Positions 23,637 through 34,608 of a stretch of DNA of 64,000 bases are shown here, piece by piece (within the stretch, counting starts at the first letter, position 1; every line of letters starts with the position of its first letter). The notes under the pieces are model-generated. The model made no database searches. It was not told where the DNA came from and saw only the letters and a program-made list of their open reading frames with translations. This DNA comes from Lunularia cruciata (taxonomy: Eukaryota > Streptophyta > Marchantiopsida > Lunulariales > Lunulariaceae). Made by a program: the position numbers and the translations under genes. The stretch spans positions 83,718,218 through 83,782,217 of the forward strand of contig OX419755.1 in the NCBI GenBank assembly GCA_948567375.1, in the 5' to 3' direction.

Positions 23637-26600
23637 CAACCATATTTTTTGTGTTGCAATGTATAGCACAACATAGTTTCCAATGTGGTGGTGATGGAGG
23701 AAAAAAAGAATTGAGAGTTGAATTGAATGGAGTGTGAGCAGTTCCTTGAGGGCTTAGAACAAAGGCCATGGTCATGCAACTAGTGATCAAGGAGATACCT
23801 AAGTGGATGGACCTCACAAAGAGAGGAAATCCACAAGGATGAGACCTCTAATGTGTCCTCAATATGTACAAGCTAAAAGAAGTAGGGAAAGGATTACTTC
23901 TTAAGGAGAAATCCTTTGATTAGATGACACATGAAGTGTTTAAATACAACCAATTATGTTGCATGGAAAGGGTACACTTTCAACTCAATTGGAAATATGT
24001 AGATAAGGAGAATTTTTGAATACCAATTACCCATCTGGACCACCCAAGTCACATTTATAAGGTGTGGGCTACCACATTTATAAGATGTGGGCTACCACAA
24101 TCATGAAACCATGGACAAGGACTATTGTGGTGAATTGGGGGGACTACTACATGATGGCATTTAGAAACTTGCTCATAGCAACCACAAATTGAATTAATAT
24201 GCAAGGATATGCCTATTTCTCTAGCATGTATATTTTCCTCATAACTTATTGACTACCAAAGAACAAGAGGAATGAGATAGACATGAGAAGATTTGGAAGT
24301 GGAGAAATATAACGCTTCCAATAGTAGGGGATAGTGTGCTCAATACCTCAAGCGGGAGGAGAAAAAGGGAGCCAAAAATTGATGATATGTTACACCAAGG
24401 GCCGAGTCCCATGGAACCAACTCTGAGTAGCTCTTTGACTCATGTTGGCTCCTTTCAAGGAAACCTTTGAGGAGCAAAACTCCAACCCAAACACACTTTT
24501 GGGAGTGTATAACAAGCCCTTTGCTAATTACAAGCCCAATACTCCAAAATAGTAGTAGTAATAGAAAGGGTTATTGTGTTATTAGGAGAGAGAGCCAAAG
24601 ACTACAACATTTTACTTGAGGCAATCCACATCATAGTCAAGGTGCAAATGTGAGTAACAAAGAAAGAGCTTGCCAAAGTAAGAGAGGACTAAGATAGAAT
24701 TTGATTGAACTAAGAACACTTCAAGAGAGGGAGGAGCACATTTACTCCATGCATAAGGCAATAGGAGAATTTTTGAAGGTATTGGATATTTGGTAGCTAC
24801 TCATGAAAGCACAATGTTGGGATGAGAGGCAAGAACAAAGAAACTCAAGAGAAGCTCAAAAGCAAGAGATCTATAAGTCAGTCTACATTAAGTGAATTTG
24901 GGCTATCTAGTGCCTCTGGGGAAAATTCTGTCTTGAATACCTACCCTAAAAAAACCACCATGGAGGAAGCGGTAGGAGGATCAACTCTCCATCCGAGTCT
25001 ATAAAAGAAAAGGGATACTAGACTCACCCTTGGGAATTCTACTCCATGCAAATAAGGAAGAAATCAAGATAGCTTGTGTTGGGTAGCCTCTTCCGAACCA
25101 ACCCCATAAGTAAAGAGAAATCACAAAAAGATGGAAATTGAGGACCCATGGAATGAAGGCAAGTCAATACCAACCAATCAATGCAATCTTTGGTGGCAAT
25201 TGTTATCAAGAGAGTTGAGTCGATCAAATCTATTAAGGTAGGAGAAGAAGAGAAGGAGGTTGAGTATCACATTATGGAAGCAAATAGGGAATCCCTATTA
25301 CCAATCCCAACTCCCAAATTACCACAATGGAAGAAGTGTAGAGTGCAAGGATAGGTTATATCAAGTGTGCAAATTATAAGCCAATTTGGATGTTGCATAG
25401 AAGGACGTGGCTCTAAAAGATAGAAGCTCATAATTAAGAGGGTTAGGGACCTTGATGAGTAATGATTAGCCAACAAAGCCTAGCAAAGGTTTGAATCATG
25501 TAATTATGCACTTCCTTAGTCACTTGCTTTATAATTAATGTATATAAACTAGGTTGTAAGTATGCAATGTAAAATAGATGGATAGGATAACATCATAAGA
25601 AGCTAAGGATAGGTGTCTACATCATGGTTGAGAGTCCATCACTTAAGACAATTAATTATACATTCAAAATCCATTATGGCTAAGTATGGAAGCTGGATTA
25701 TCCTTAACTAAAAGTGGTTGATCGTCATTAGAGGTAGGAAAAGTGGTCAATGGAAGAACAAATCATTTCTTTCTCCTCCTCCCACTCTCCTTCTTTCAGT
25801 TTTTATCCTTATATGATTTTTAAGATTTTTGATAAGTGCATACTAAGTGGTAGTTTAACCCAATCTTGGAGACTTGGAAGTAATAGTATTACAAAGTGGT
25901 AAGAGTGGTATAAGGTAAGTAGAAGTTGGCTCCTAGTCAAGATCAAGATAGAATTGCATTCTGATTTTTGTAGCAAATCTATTGAATAAGTCTTATTTGA
26001 TATTCTTAATGCACATTGCATTTGCCATCTTTTCTTCTCCTTTGTGTTTTGCTATTGGTTTCTGTGGATGGAATTCTATGCAAACATCTGTTCTAGCTAG
26101 TAAATGTTTGGTTTCATTGTTGAAGTTGATCTCAATTGAACACCCTCTTCCTTTATGGATTTGGAGGTTTGTGTTGAAACTAGCACTTTTTAGAGCTTCT
26201 ATTGTGGTTCTATTTTGGATTTGTGACCTAGTCAGTTCTTGGGAGAGCATTTGTGTTGAAGTGGAGTTGGTGCACTTTTGGTATCACATTATGAACCAAT
26301 ACAACCTAAAGTAGGTATGGAATATTTTCCTTCAAGATCCAGAGGACCATCAACTGGTATAGCCAATGCTTGACAATCCCGTGCTAGGTATTTGGCAATA
26401 TGTAGGTTCACCGCTTCAATTGGAAACACCCTATCTATCCTTTCACAACTTGTTTTATGCACAACTAGCCCCAAAACCTATAGATGGTATCTTGGTAAGG
26501 ATTGGGTCTCCTTTGTAGTGGCATGGGTTGAGGGTCAAGTAGCTAAGGACCAAGTAGAGTGGGGTAGGTTAGATATGGAGTCAGCTTGATCTAGCCTTGG

Positions 26601-27780
26601 TTCATCAGTGTAAGCAAGACCTAGGGAGAATACAAGAGATAGGTTGGGAGATGAGTTCCTCAACAGTTCCTTGGTTAGGATTTGGGACCCGATTCAAGGA
26701 GGCACCACAAGTACATGGCAAGCTGGTATGCTTTGGCTTTAGTGACCAAAACCACTCCGCAACCAAAAGTCATCTTGGTACTATAGTTCCAAGACTAAGA
26801 GTGAGAGGAAGTTGGTAATGAGTCAATTTATGTTTTGGGCCAAGGTCTCAAGCCAAGTTCAGTGCTAGTCACTTTTTTGGTCTCAAGCCACTTTAAGCCT
26901 ACCTACACTCCTTTGAGTGCAATAGAGGTTCATCAAAATCTCTCTATAGTTGTAGATCTTCCTATCAATAACTTGCTTAGAGGGACATGTTCTCCTTAAG
27001 AATTGAGTTGGAAGTGGACAATGACCAATTTGACCCCAACCCAATCTAGGTTATGTGGTGTGTAAAGGAGGCCATTTTTTGCAACAAGCTTATGTTCTTC
27101 ATGTCTTTATGCCATCATATGGATTGAGCTTCATTATTAAATTCATCATAGGAATAACCTCAAGATGCATTCTCACCCTACCTTGGGTACTTCTTTAGGA
27201 TAGTTGAGAATACTTCCAACATCTAGACTTCCATCTACCACTTAGACAAAGAATTGCCATAGATGATCATTGGCATTCAAGAAGATTTTTTACATGTATG
27301 AGCATGATTGCTTGAGGAATGTTTTGTTATGCATAGAAGTACAACTCACCAAGGACATGACATGTGTGTGAAAGGATGACTTATTGTCCACTATGGGCTT
27401 TGCATATATGGAGTACAAGTGTCTACCTACTCCTCAACCACCAAATGATTAAAGAATGACTAAGGAATTTGACTATAAAATAAGGTGCAAGGGACCAATT
27501 TCACTTTCAATAGAAGTAATTTTGTCTTCGGAACGAAATTCATCTTTAGAGTTGATTGAGTGAGATTCCCTAAGTCTTAATTGACATTCACATTATCCTA
27601 GTCTTTAAATTTGTTGAGCACTCAAAGTCATTTCAACCTTTAGATTGTTCTTCTCCCATACTCAATAAGCTACATATTTTCACTCCTAAAAACTATAGGA
27701 AGGTCTCCAAAGCAACTCTTTGGGCACCAATAGTGAATAGATGGACCATCTATTGAAGGGCCAAAGTCCTCTAAAGCAAG
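23637..27780. other. Unidentified degraded sequence
   Basis: Plus-strand pieces look protein-like between stops, for example MKPWTRTIVVNWGDYYMM near 24110, and the frames at 25982-26314 and 26597-26818. I recognise no domain. No LTR, primer site or retroviral motif was seen. It could be the body of a large non-LTR or gag-only element, or a decayed gene; it is continuous with the coding-like sequence that follows. Confidence 0.3.
24051..24096. repeat. Tandem duplication, 23-bp period
   Basis: ACATTTATAAGGTGTGGGCT plus ACC at 24051 is repeated from 24074 with a single G/A difference. Confidence 0.9.
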
Positions 27781-27789
27781 CATTTGGGA

Positions 27790-28590
27790 TTCTTGCTCTA
27801 GAATTGTGAATTAAGTGACTTTACTATCATCCATCAGATGAAAAGGAAGTAGGAAAAGACTTCAAGGGGCTCGAGAGGAAAACCTTCAATTGGATAGAAG
27901 AACATTGGAAGATGGTACTTGGACAAAATGCAAGACTATCAAGAGGAATGAGATTTTATATCAAGTTTGTTGATTGTGAGTTGACAAAGGAGATTAAGGT
28001 GACCTTCAACAATAAAAGGTTAAAGTATAATGGGTGGAGAGTGAGTAACTAGAAAGATCTAGCTTGAGTACAATAATGGAGGCAATAGTTGCTTAAGCCA
28101 AATCAAACAACCTATCTAACTAATATCCAAGAAATCTTCTTTGACTACATATATTGATGGGAGGCAATGAATTGGGGGTCAATGTTCAATTTGCAAGCAA
28201 GAATGCTACATAAGGACTTTGAGCTAGAAGGAAGAGTGACCTATTTGGCACCATTTTCTATCCATTTTAACATGGGGAAAATTTGCTTACCAAAGAGGAG
28301 CACAAGAAGCTCCTAAGCCACTTTCACCCAAAGGACAATCATTCATCAAGAAGTATTTGGTAGTTGATTTGGGTTATGCAAAGAATAGCAACTTCATACT
28401 AGTGGAGGAAAAGAACACCATTCCAAAGGTCACCAAGAGGAAGAGAGGCACTCCTCAAAATCTGTATAGGCCAACAAAGAGTCCACGGTCCAATACAAAG
28501 TATCCTCATTGGAGAGAGAGGCCAAGTATATTTAAGAAGAAAAAGAGTGAGCTATTTTACCCCTATAGGGTCACATCTCTTAAGTAGGGG
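27790..28590 (+). pseudogene. Unidentified ORF remnants, plus strand
   Basis: Three stretches read like real protein. 27843-28051 includes KDFKGLERKTFNWIEEHWKM and MRFYIKFVDCELTKEIKVTF. 28150-28300 includes MNWGSMFNLQARMLHKDFEL. 28357-28587 encodes 76 residues, basic and proline-rich, with FIKKYLVVDLGYAKNSN just before it and PHWRERPSIFKKKKSELFYP near its end. Frames change between them and stops intervene. I do not recognise the family. The same strand continues directly into the coiled-coil unit, so all may be parts of one ancient gene or element ORF. Confidence 0.35.
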
Positions 28591-28683
28591 GAGGAAGAAC
28601 AATATGCACAATTGGCCATAAATCTAGATAGCATGTGAAAGACAACGAAGTAGTGGATCAAGAAGGCAAAGTGGAGGTTTAGG

Positions 28684-29157
28684 AGGAGGCCATACTAAAC
28701 CAAAGAATCTCCTAGTCAAAATCAAGAAGTGGATATCCAAGAACAAGAACAAGAATACACCAAGTATATCCAAGAAGAAGAACTTTAGCTTGAAGTTCAA
28801 TACAAAATAGAGGACCTAGGCCTAAAGAAGAAAAAATGGTTGAAGTTGTAGGTCAAGGAAAAGTTGATGTGAAGATGAGGCTGAAGACCTTGAATTAAAA
28901 GTGAAGACAAAAGTCAAAGAAGGATTGGTTCAATCAACGCAAGTAGAGGAATGTAGGAAGAGGTACACTTTGTGATTCAAAGGAAATCTATACCAAAAGG
29001 AAAAGGAACATCATACCAAGAAAGACTTGGCCAAGGCCAAGAACCTTTACAAGAAGAAGCCAAGAAGGTGAAAGTATTGGTACAAGAGAACCACCAAATC
29101 AAGAGGCAACATATCTCTCTTGTAGCAGACCAAAGTCAAATTTTAAAGTAGAATTGG
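28684..29157 (+). pseudogene. Coiled-coil ORF, unit A, left part (split by element O)
   Basis: A Glu/Lys-rich, helix-prone sequence with many Lys-Glu alternations, broken by stops. It matches unit B at 57900 onward, block by block: the CTCCTAGTCAAAATCAAGAAG region, the GACTTGGCCA region and the TTGTAGCAGACCAAA region. It ends exactly where the LTR of element O starts; its continuation lies at 57587. Compared with unit B it lacks about 85 bp in the middle. Function unknown; the coiled-coil reading rests on composition only. Confidence 0.55.
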
Positions 29158-29548
29158 TGTACTAATATGAAGTTAGTCAAAGTTAATATGGGGCAAGATA
29201 TGTTGAAACAAGGTAGAACTACCATATATCTAGAAAATTCTAAGAATGTGCTAGAAGTATACACAAAGCTTCTTGAAGAGCTTCTAGGAATATTCTACTG
29301 ATTGAGTTACTTGTATGCCAAGTTGACGGCTAGCTTAGCTTGTACACCAAGTAAAGAATTAGCTTAGCTTGCACTCCAAGTAAGAAGGCTTGTAGAAGAA
29401 ACCTTCTTTGGAAATTGAAACCTAAGTTAACTATAAATACCAAAGTCCAAGCTAAAGCTAGGCATTTGGAGTCTCATTCATTTGATTGTTCCAATATGAC
29501 TTTCCATTCTACTCTTTCATTCTATTGTTTATTTCCTTTTTTTTAACA
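29158..29548 (+). repeat. 5' LTR of element O
   Basis: 391 bp, from TGTACTAATATG to TTTTAACA, with a TATAAATA box at 29432-29439. GAAGCTTC-type modules are present but eroded. The primer site after it reads TTGAATCAGAGC (29550-29561), two changes from the TGGTATCAGAGC of the family. Confidence 0.9.
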
Positions 29549-29799
29549 TTTGAATCAGAGCAAGAATGGGGTGGATGGAATCTATAAACCATCAAATCCA
29601 TTTCCTTTAAACCATTAAGATTTTTGTATCCATGTACTACAAGACCATCATTTCACACATTTCATCATTTCACAATTTTGATAGAAGTTTTTGAATGCAA
29701 TCACCTTATGGAATGAACCATTGATCCTTCTAATTATAACTTATGGGAAGTGATGGACTTGTTGCATTTATTTGTTAACTTAGAAATAAGTAGTTTGTA

Positions 29800-31661
29800 G
29801 AGTCATGGCAACTATGCTAAAAGTTATCATTGTTATGTAACAACATATTGAGCACCTTACTTGATTTTGGGAAGAGAGATCATGAACATCAATGACAAGA
29901 GCAAGTAGAGAAAGTTTCATTTCAAGAAAGAGAAGAGAAATTGCAATTATTGAAGCCAAAGGTATTTGACAACAAGAATCTGCCTGGTGCAGGGGAGAAT
30001 TTTGTATTTGAATTGCAAATGTTATTTTGAGGCCATAAGTCTTGTGGATTAACAGAGATAATATTCTTTTGACTTTGAGCCATTAAGATAGAGTGCTTAA
30101 GCTATGGTGGAAATTCCAAGTGGAGTAAGCTCAATGACAATTTGTTACTCTAATCTCAACATAGGAAGAATTCAAGAGAGCAATAATTAGGAGATTTCAA
30201 GTGGTGAATGCTATGAAATAGATTGGCAAAATAACAATAGATTGATTTTGTGAGGAGCTTCATCATGTAGTTCCAAAACATCAAGATGTAAATCTCAAAG
30301 GTACTAGAAATTTGAAGCTCTAGATAAATTTGTGAGAGGCTTGAATCACGCACCAAATTGGAAGTACCCATATGCAAGCCCAAACACTTGGAAGATGTTA
30401 TGCAATTGGCTAAGTGCTTTGATTCTTTGGTTGCAACAGCTTGGTCTTAACCTAGACCTTCACAAAACCTTCCAACACACCACACACAAGTGGAGGAGCC
30501 AACATAGATGGATATTGATGCCATCCAACAAAGACCACTTGGCACTATAAACAAAGAAAGATTACAAAAAAATGGTAGTTATTTTGATTGTCACCAAATT
30601 GGACATTGCATTGTTAAATGTCTAATTAGGAATAGATGATCTAGACTAGTTGCCCAAATGGAATTTGTGGAGCATGATGGTTAGGGATATGAAGAGTTTA
30701 GTAAGAAATATTGAGCCATTTTACTAGGAATCACATCATGTCCAATAAGATTGAAGGCTCAAATTATGCAATTTTGATTCACTTGCAAGGTTTGATATCT
30801 AATCATGATTTTGGTTGATTCTTTGAATTCAAAGAATTTTATGTCCATAAAATAAGCAAAGAAATTATGTATTCCCATCAAGCCAATTTGTAGAGCACAT
30901 TGATGTTGGTGGATGGGAAAAAAGTGTTTTGCATTTTTACTTTACATCTTGTTGTATTTAAGATCAAAGGAAGTATTCAAATTTTATGAGATTTGTAATA
31001 GCTCATCTATACTACAATATCATTCAAGGTTTTCCTTGGCTTGAACATTGGAAGGTTCAAGTTGATTGGGCCTAACAACAAATTCAAATAGAATACCAAG
31101 GTAAGATTTATCAATTAGGTTGTTTGGTATCCTTGAGTAAGACACCTTGGAATAGTCAATCCCAAGATGGGAAGTTTGTCAATGTAGGAACTGTATAGCC
31201 CAATTTGGAGGAATATATTCTTATTTTTTCAATGTGGATCAATCTAATAATTCAAGGAGAATGCGATGGAGATTGAATTTGATCCTCAACAAGTAGTAGT
31301 TGATTAGATTATTCAAAAATTTTCATATGTGTTTTTAGATCATTGCTTGATTGGATAGTTTTGGAGCTTACAAATGTGTTTTTTGATGATCTTCCAAAAG
31401 AGTTATCCCTTGATATTTTCCAAAATGGTTACCCTTTGATTGAGGTATGCCCTTCAAGATTGAGTTATTTCTAGGTTGTACTCCAATTAGTAGACCAATA
31501 TTTTAGCTCTCACCAAAGGAGTTACAAGAGCTTTGAACAACAATGACCAAGTTGTTTGAGAAATATTTCATATAAATTGGAACATCCTCTTGGGAAGCAC
31601 TGGTACTATTTGTTCCAAATAATGATGGACTTTGATTTTATGTTGATATTGTGGTATTAAT
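29800..31661 (+). pseudogene. Gag, protease and RT start of element O
   Basis: Aligned to G1, gag fragments run from about 29800 (LKVIIVM-like opening) to the knuckle at about 30574, which reads YFDCHQIGHCIVKC and still keeps Cys, His and Cys. Protease at about 30800 reads ILVDSLNSKNFMS, so the Asp-Ser pair is present but the Gly is lost. The RT N-terminus (MPFKIELF, LSPKELQEL, LVLFVPNN) is cut at 31661 by the copia insertion, within the family VDYRGLN-like block. Stops are frequent throughout. Confidence 0.85.
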
Positions 31662-31869
31662 TGTTGATACTATCCCAAGTTCATAATGACTTACTTCTTA
31701 CTATAAAGGGTGGTATTAGTTTAGGATACATAAATTATATTGTACATACGTAAGAGGATTACTCTCTTTATTCATTCTTACTTATCTTCCTTGTGTACTA
31801 TCTCACTCTCTCTCATGATCCACTATGAATGGTCTTGGAGTGTTTGTATGGTCCTTGTACTTTTTTATA
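31662..31869 (+). repeat. 5' LTR of Copia1
   Basis: 208 bp, TG...TA (the last C has become T). It is followed directly by the primer site. It is about 64 bp longer than the 3' LTR because the latter has an internal deletion. Confidence 0.88.
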
Positions 31870-32439
31870 TGGTATCAAAATAGGTGAGAGGCTAGTAAGG
31901 ACGTGTGCTCATTGAAAAAGATAGGTGAGAGCAATTAGTGAGTTTAAGGATTATGTTAATGCAATAAGAGTCATTCATTGCACCATTTTTGACCCAAAAA
32001 TTGCAATTTTGGAGGCCAAGATCATAGGTTTTGCCTAAATTTGATGCAACCAAGTCATAAACTTGTCTTGTCTAAAAGCATCAAATTTGGTAGACACCTA
32101 ATTTTTGTGACATTTAGAATTTGTTTTGCCATTGGTAACACCTTTTGAGAACTTCTACGGTCAATTTGGAAGGCCAAACAACAATTTTTTGAGGGTTGTA
32201 GAGTATCTTTGGTCAAATACAAAGATGAAGAAGAATCCACAATTGGTCATTTTGTCACTATGGAAATTTCAAGTCAATTAGAGCTTTCATGCATTTTGTC
32301 AATACAACACTAAGCAAGGTCACTTTTGAGAAATAGTGTTTTTTGGAGTCTACGGATCAAGCTATGCATTTCTTATTGATATAAGAATTACTTGTTTGGT
32401 CCATATTGTCAACCCACCTGATTTATGGTGCATTTCTTA

Positions 32440-33010
32440 ATTATTCTAGTGAGTACATGTGCTACAATTTGGTGATTATAGCAATAACAACATCCGTATG
32501 TATGATCACTAGATAGAAGCTCAATAAGCTCCATTGGACTATATGGAAAATTTCATGCAAATGTTCCTTTGGGGTCAAGGACTATGGAGTCTCATAATAG
32601 AGGAGAAGATAAAACCAATTGTGACAATTGGTGATGCAACATTTTGGAAGCAACACATGCAGCATGGGTGTATAGATCATTTCAAGCATTCCATTAGATT
32701 GCATTGTGTCTTTGATATCAATGATAGGTCATATTTAGGACCTCACTTTCTCCAAGATGGCTTGAGATGCTCTAGCCAAATTTTTTTTGTCTAGAATAGA
32801 AGCTAGAAATTGCAATTGCTATAGTAGTTCAATACGACTAAGAAAGGCTGACTATGCATTAACAATTATGTTAACTACATGAAGAGCTAGTGGATCAACT
32901 TTCCTTTGTGAAGGTTGTAATTGATAAAACTATGCTAATAGGAGGTATGCTTTAGGATCTTATACCAAACTACAAACAGTTTGTGACATCAATTTCTACC
33001 TGAGAGCCAC
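32440..33010 (+). pseudogene. Copia1 gag, left part
   Basis: A readable piece, LDYMENFMQMFLWGQGLWSL, matches the copia gag opening, in which a Tyr/Trp-x2-Trp-like start is followed by a GQDLW motif. The frame continues in fragments to 33010, where the G1 LTR interrupts it between two copies of GCCAC. The frame is closed by several stops. Confidence 0.7.
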
Positions 33011-33414
33011 TATAACAATATGGAGTTTAGTTATGAAGTAGAGAATAAGACAAAATAGCCTAGAATATTCTAGAAGCATCTAAGAAGCTTCTTAGGAAGC
33101 TTCCCAACTAGTTAACTTGTGCCCTAAGCAGGTAGCTTCTAGAAGGAAGCTTCTAGAAGTTCTAACTAGCTTAGCTTGCACGCCAAGTAGGCGGCTTCTA
33201 GAAGGAAGCTTCTTGAGAAGCTTCCTAGTTAACTTGGCTTGCACTCCAAGAAAGCGGCTCAAGGAAACTTCTTGAGAAGCTTCAAGGGTCTTGTATGCTA
33301 CCTATAAATACCAAGGCCGAAGCTCATGCTAGGCATTCGGAGTTTTCACTCATTCAAGTGTCCTAATGTGAGCTTCCATTCTCCTATTTCTCTCCTTGGT
33401 TTCGGTCTTTTACA
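33011..33414 (+). repeat. 5' LTR of G1
   Basis: 404 bp. U3 has three modules of about 59 bp starting at 33107, 33165 and 33224, each with a GAAGCTTC-rich block, then TATAAATA at 33303-33310. R and U5 fill the remaining 100 bp. Confidence 0.96.
33062..33310 (+). promoter_or_regulatory. G1 LTR promoter: heat-shock-element array and TATA box
   Basis: Contiguous inverted nGAAn units, the binding pattern of heat shock factors, occur as AGAAT-ATTCT-AGAAG (33062-33076) and GGAAG-CTTCT-AGAAG (33145-33159), with several two-unit sites between them and the TATAAATA box at 33303. The 3' LTR has AGAAT-ATTCT-AGAAG at 38263-38277 and a four-unit array at 38346-38365. HSF control is inferred from sequence only. 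Confidence 0.6.
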
Positions 33415-33415
33415 T

Positions 33416-33427
33416 TGGTATCAGAGC
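33416..33427 (+). other. Primer binding site of G1
   Basis: Intact TGGTATCAGAGC, one base after the LTR; initiator tRNA-Met type. Confidence 0.97.
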
Positions 33428-33685
33428 AGGAATGGGATGGATGGAATTTATGGACCACCAAATCCACTTCCGCCAAACCATTGGGACTTTCATGTCCAGA
33501 TATTACCAAAGCATTGTTTCACACAATTCATCACCTCACGCTTTGGGCAGGATTTTCTACATATGATCACCGTGTCAGAGGAACCCTTGATACTTCCAGT
33601 TGTAACTTATGGAGAATGGTGGACGTGTTGTATCTACGTGTTAATCAACTAGATAAATTGCGGGTAGTGGAATGGAGTAGTAGCG

Positions 33686-34585
33686 ATGGCGGCAATACCG
33701 GATGTTATCCTTGCAATGCAACAACAAATCGAGCATCTTACTCGATTGTTGGATGAACAAGACCAGCAACGACGAGAACAGATAGACAGAGCGCCAGTTC
33801 GAGATGGAGAAGATCGCATTCAATTTCCGAAACCCAAGGTGTTTGAAGGCAAGAATCTTCCAGGCACAGTGGAGAATTTTGTGTTTGACTGTGAATGTTA
33901 CTTTGAAGCCACCAATCTTCAAGATGAGCGGAAACAAATTCTCTTGGCTTCTAGCCAATTGGATGGAGTGGCAAAACTTTGGTGGCAATTCCGAGTAGAA
34001 AGAGCTGAATGACAAATTGTTACACCAATTTTTACATGGGCAGAATTCAAGGATGCAATACTTGGTCGATTTCAGACTATAAATGCCACCCGAGCTGCAC
34101 GAGATAAATTGGCGGAGTTGAGGCAGATTGGCTCAATGAGAAGCTACATCACACAATTTCAGAATATCATCATGCAAATTCCAGATATCCAAGAAGGTGA
34201 AGTTCTGGATCGATTTGTGCGAGGATTGAAGTCACGAACCAGATTGGAGGTGACCATGCGAGAGCCACAGAATGTAGAACAAGCCATGCAATTGGTTGAG
34301 CATTTTGATTCCTTAGTTGCGACAACTTGGTCTTGACCTCGACCTACACAAAACCCACCAGTACCACGAGTGGAAGAACCGGTACCAATGGAGATTGATG
34401 CTATCCAACAAAGACCACTTGGCACAGCAGATAGAGAAAGATTACGACAAAATGGAGGTTGTTTTTTTTGTCGCCAGTTGGGGCATCGCATTGCTGAATG
34501 CCCACTCAAAAATGGACGACCTCGACAAGTTGCCCAAATGGAGGTTGTGGAGCGGAATGATCAGGGAAACGAGGAATCCCAGTAG
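33686..34585 (+). pseudogene. G1 gag (299 codons, two stops)
   Basis: Gag forms the cytoplasmic virus-like particle that packages element RNA. The frame runs from ATG at 33686 to TAG at 34583-34585 and is closed only by TGA at 34010-34012 and 34334-34336. At the first, G2 has the same TGA, so it is inherited; the second matches CGA in the relative G2 and is a fresh C-to-T change. A retrotransposon gag domain (FEGKNLPGTVENFVFDCECY; ERKQILLASSQLDGVAKLWW) is followed by a CCHC knuckle, CFFCRQLGHRIAEC, at about 34462-34503. The last 25 nt overlap pol in the -1 frame. Confidence 0.93.
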
Positions 34586-34608
34586 GAGATTTTGAGCCGC
34601 CTACTGGG
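34564..34608 (+). promoter_or_regulatory. Putative -1 ribosomal frameshift signal, gag/pol of G1
   Basis: The slippery heptamer GGGAAAC (34564-34570) is in the gag register as G-GGA-AAC. Seven bases later, CCCAGTAGG (34578-34586) can pair perfectly with CCTACTGGG (34600-34608) around a 13-nt loop. Pol is open in the -1 frame from 34561, and the shift would place ribosomes in it at 34570. In G2 the heptamer is GGGAAAT and the stem is CCCAATAGG with CCTATTGGG, a compensated pair change. Confidence 0.75.

Noticed and set aside
33641..34015. Minus-strand frame of 124 codons opposite G1 gag
   Set aside because: A shadow of gag; the same shadow appears opposite G2 gag at 44115-44567.
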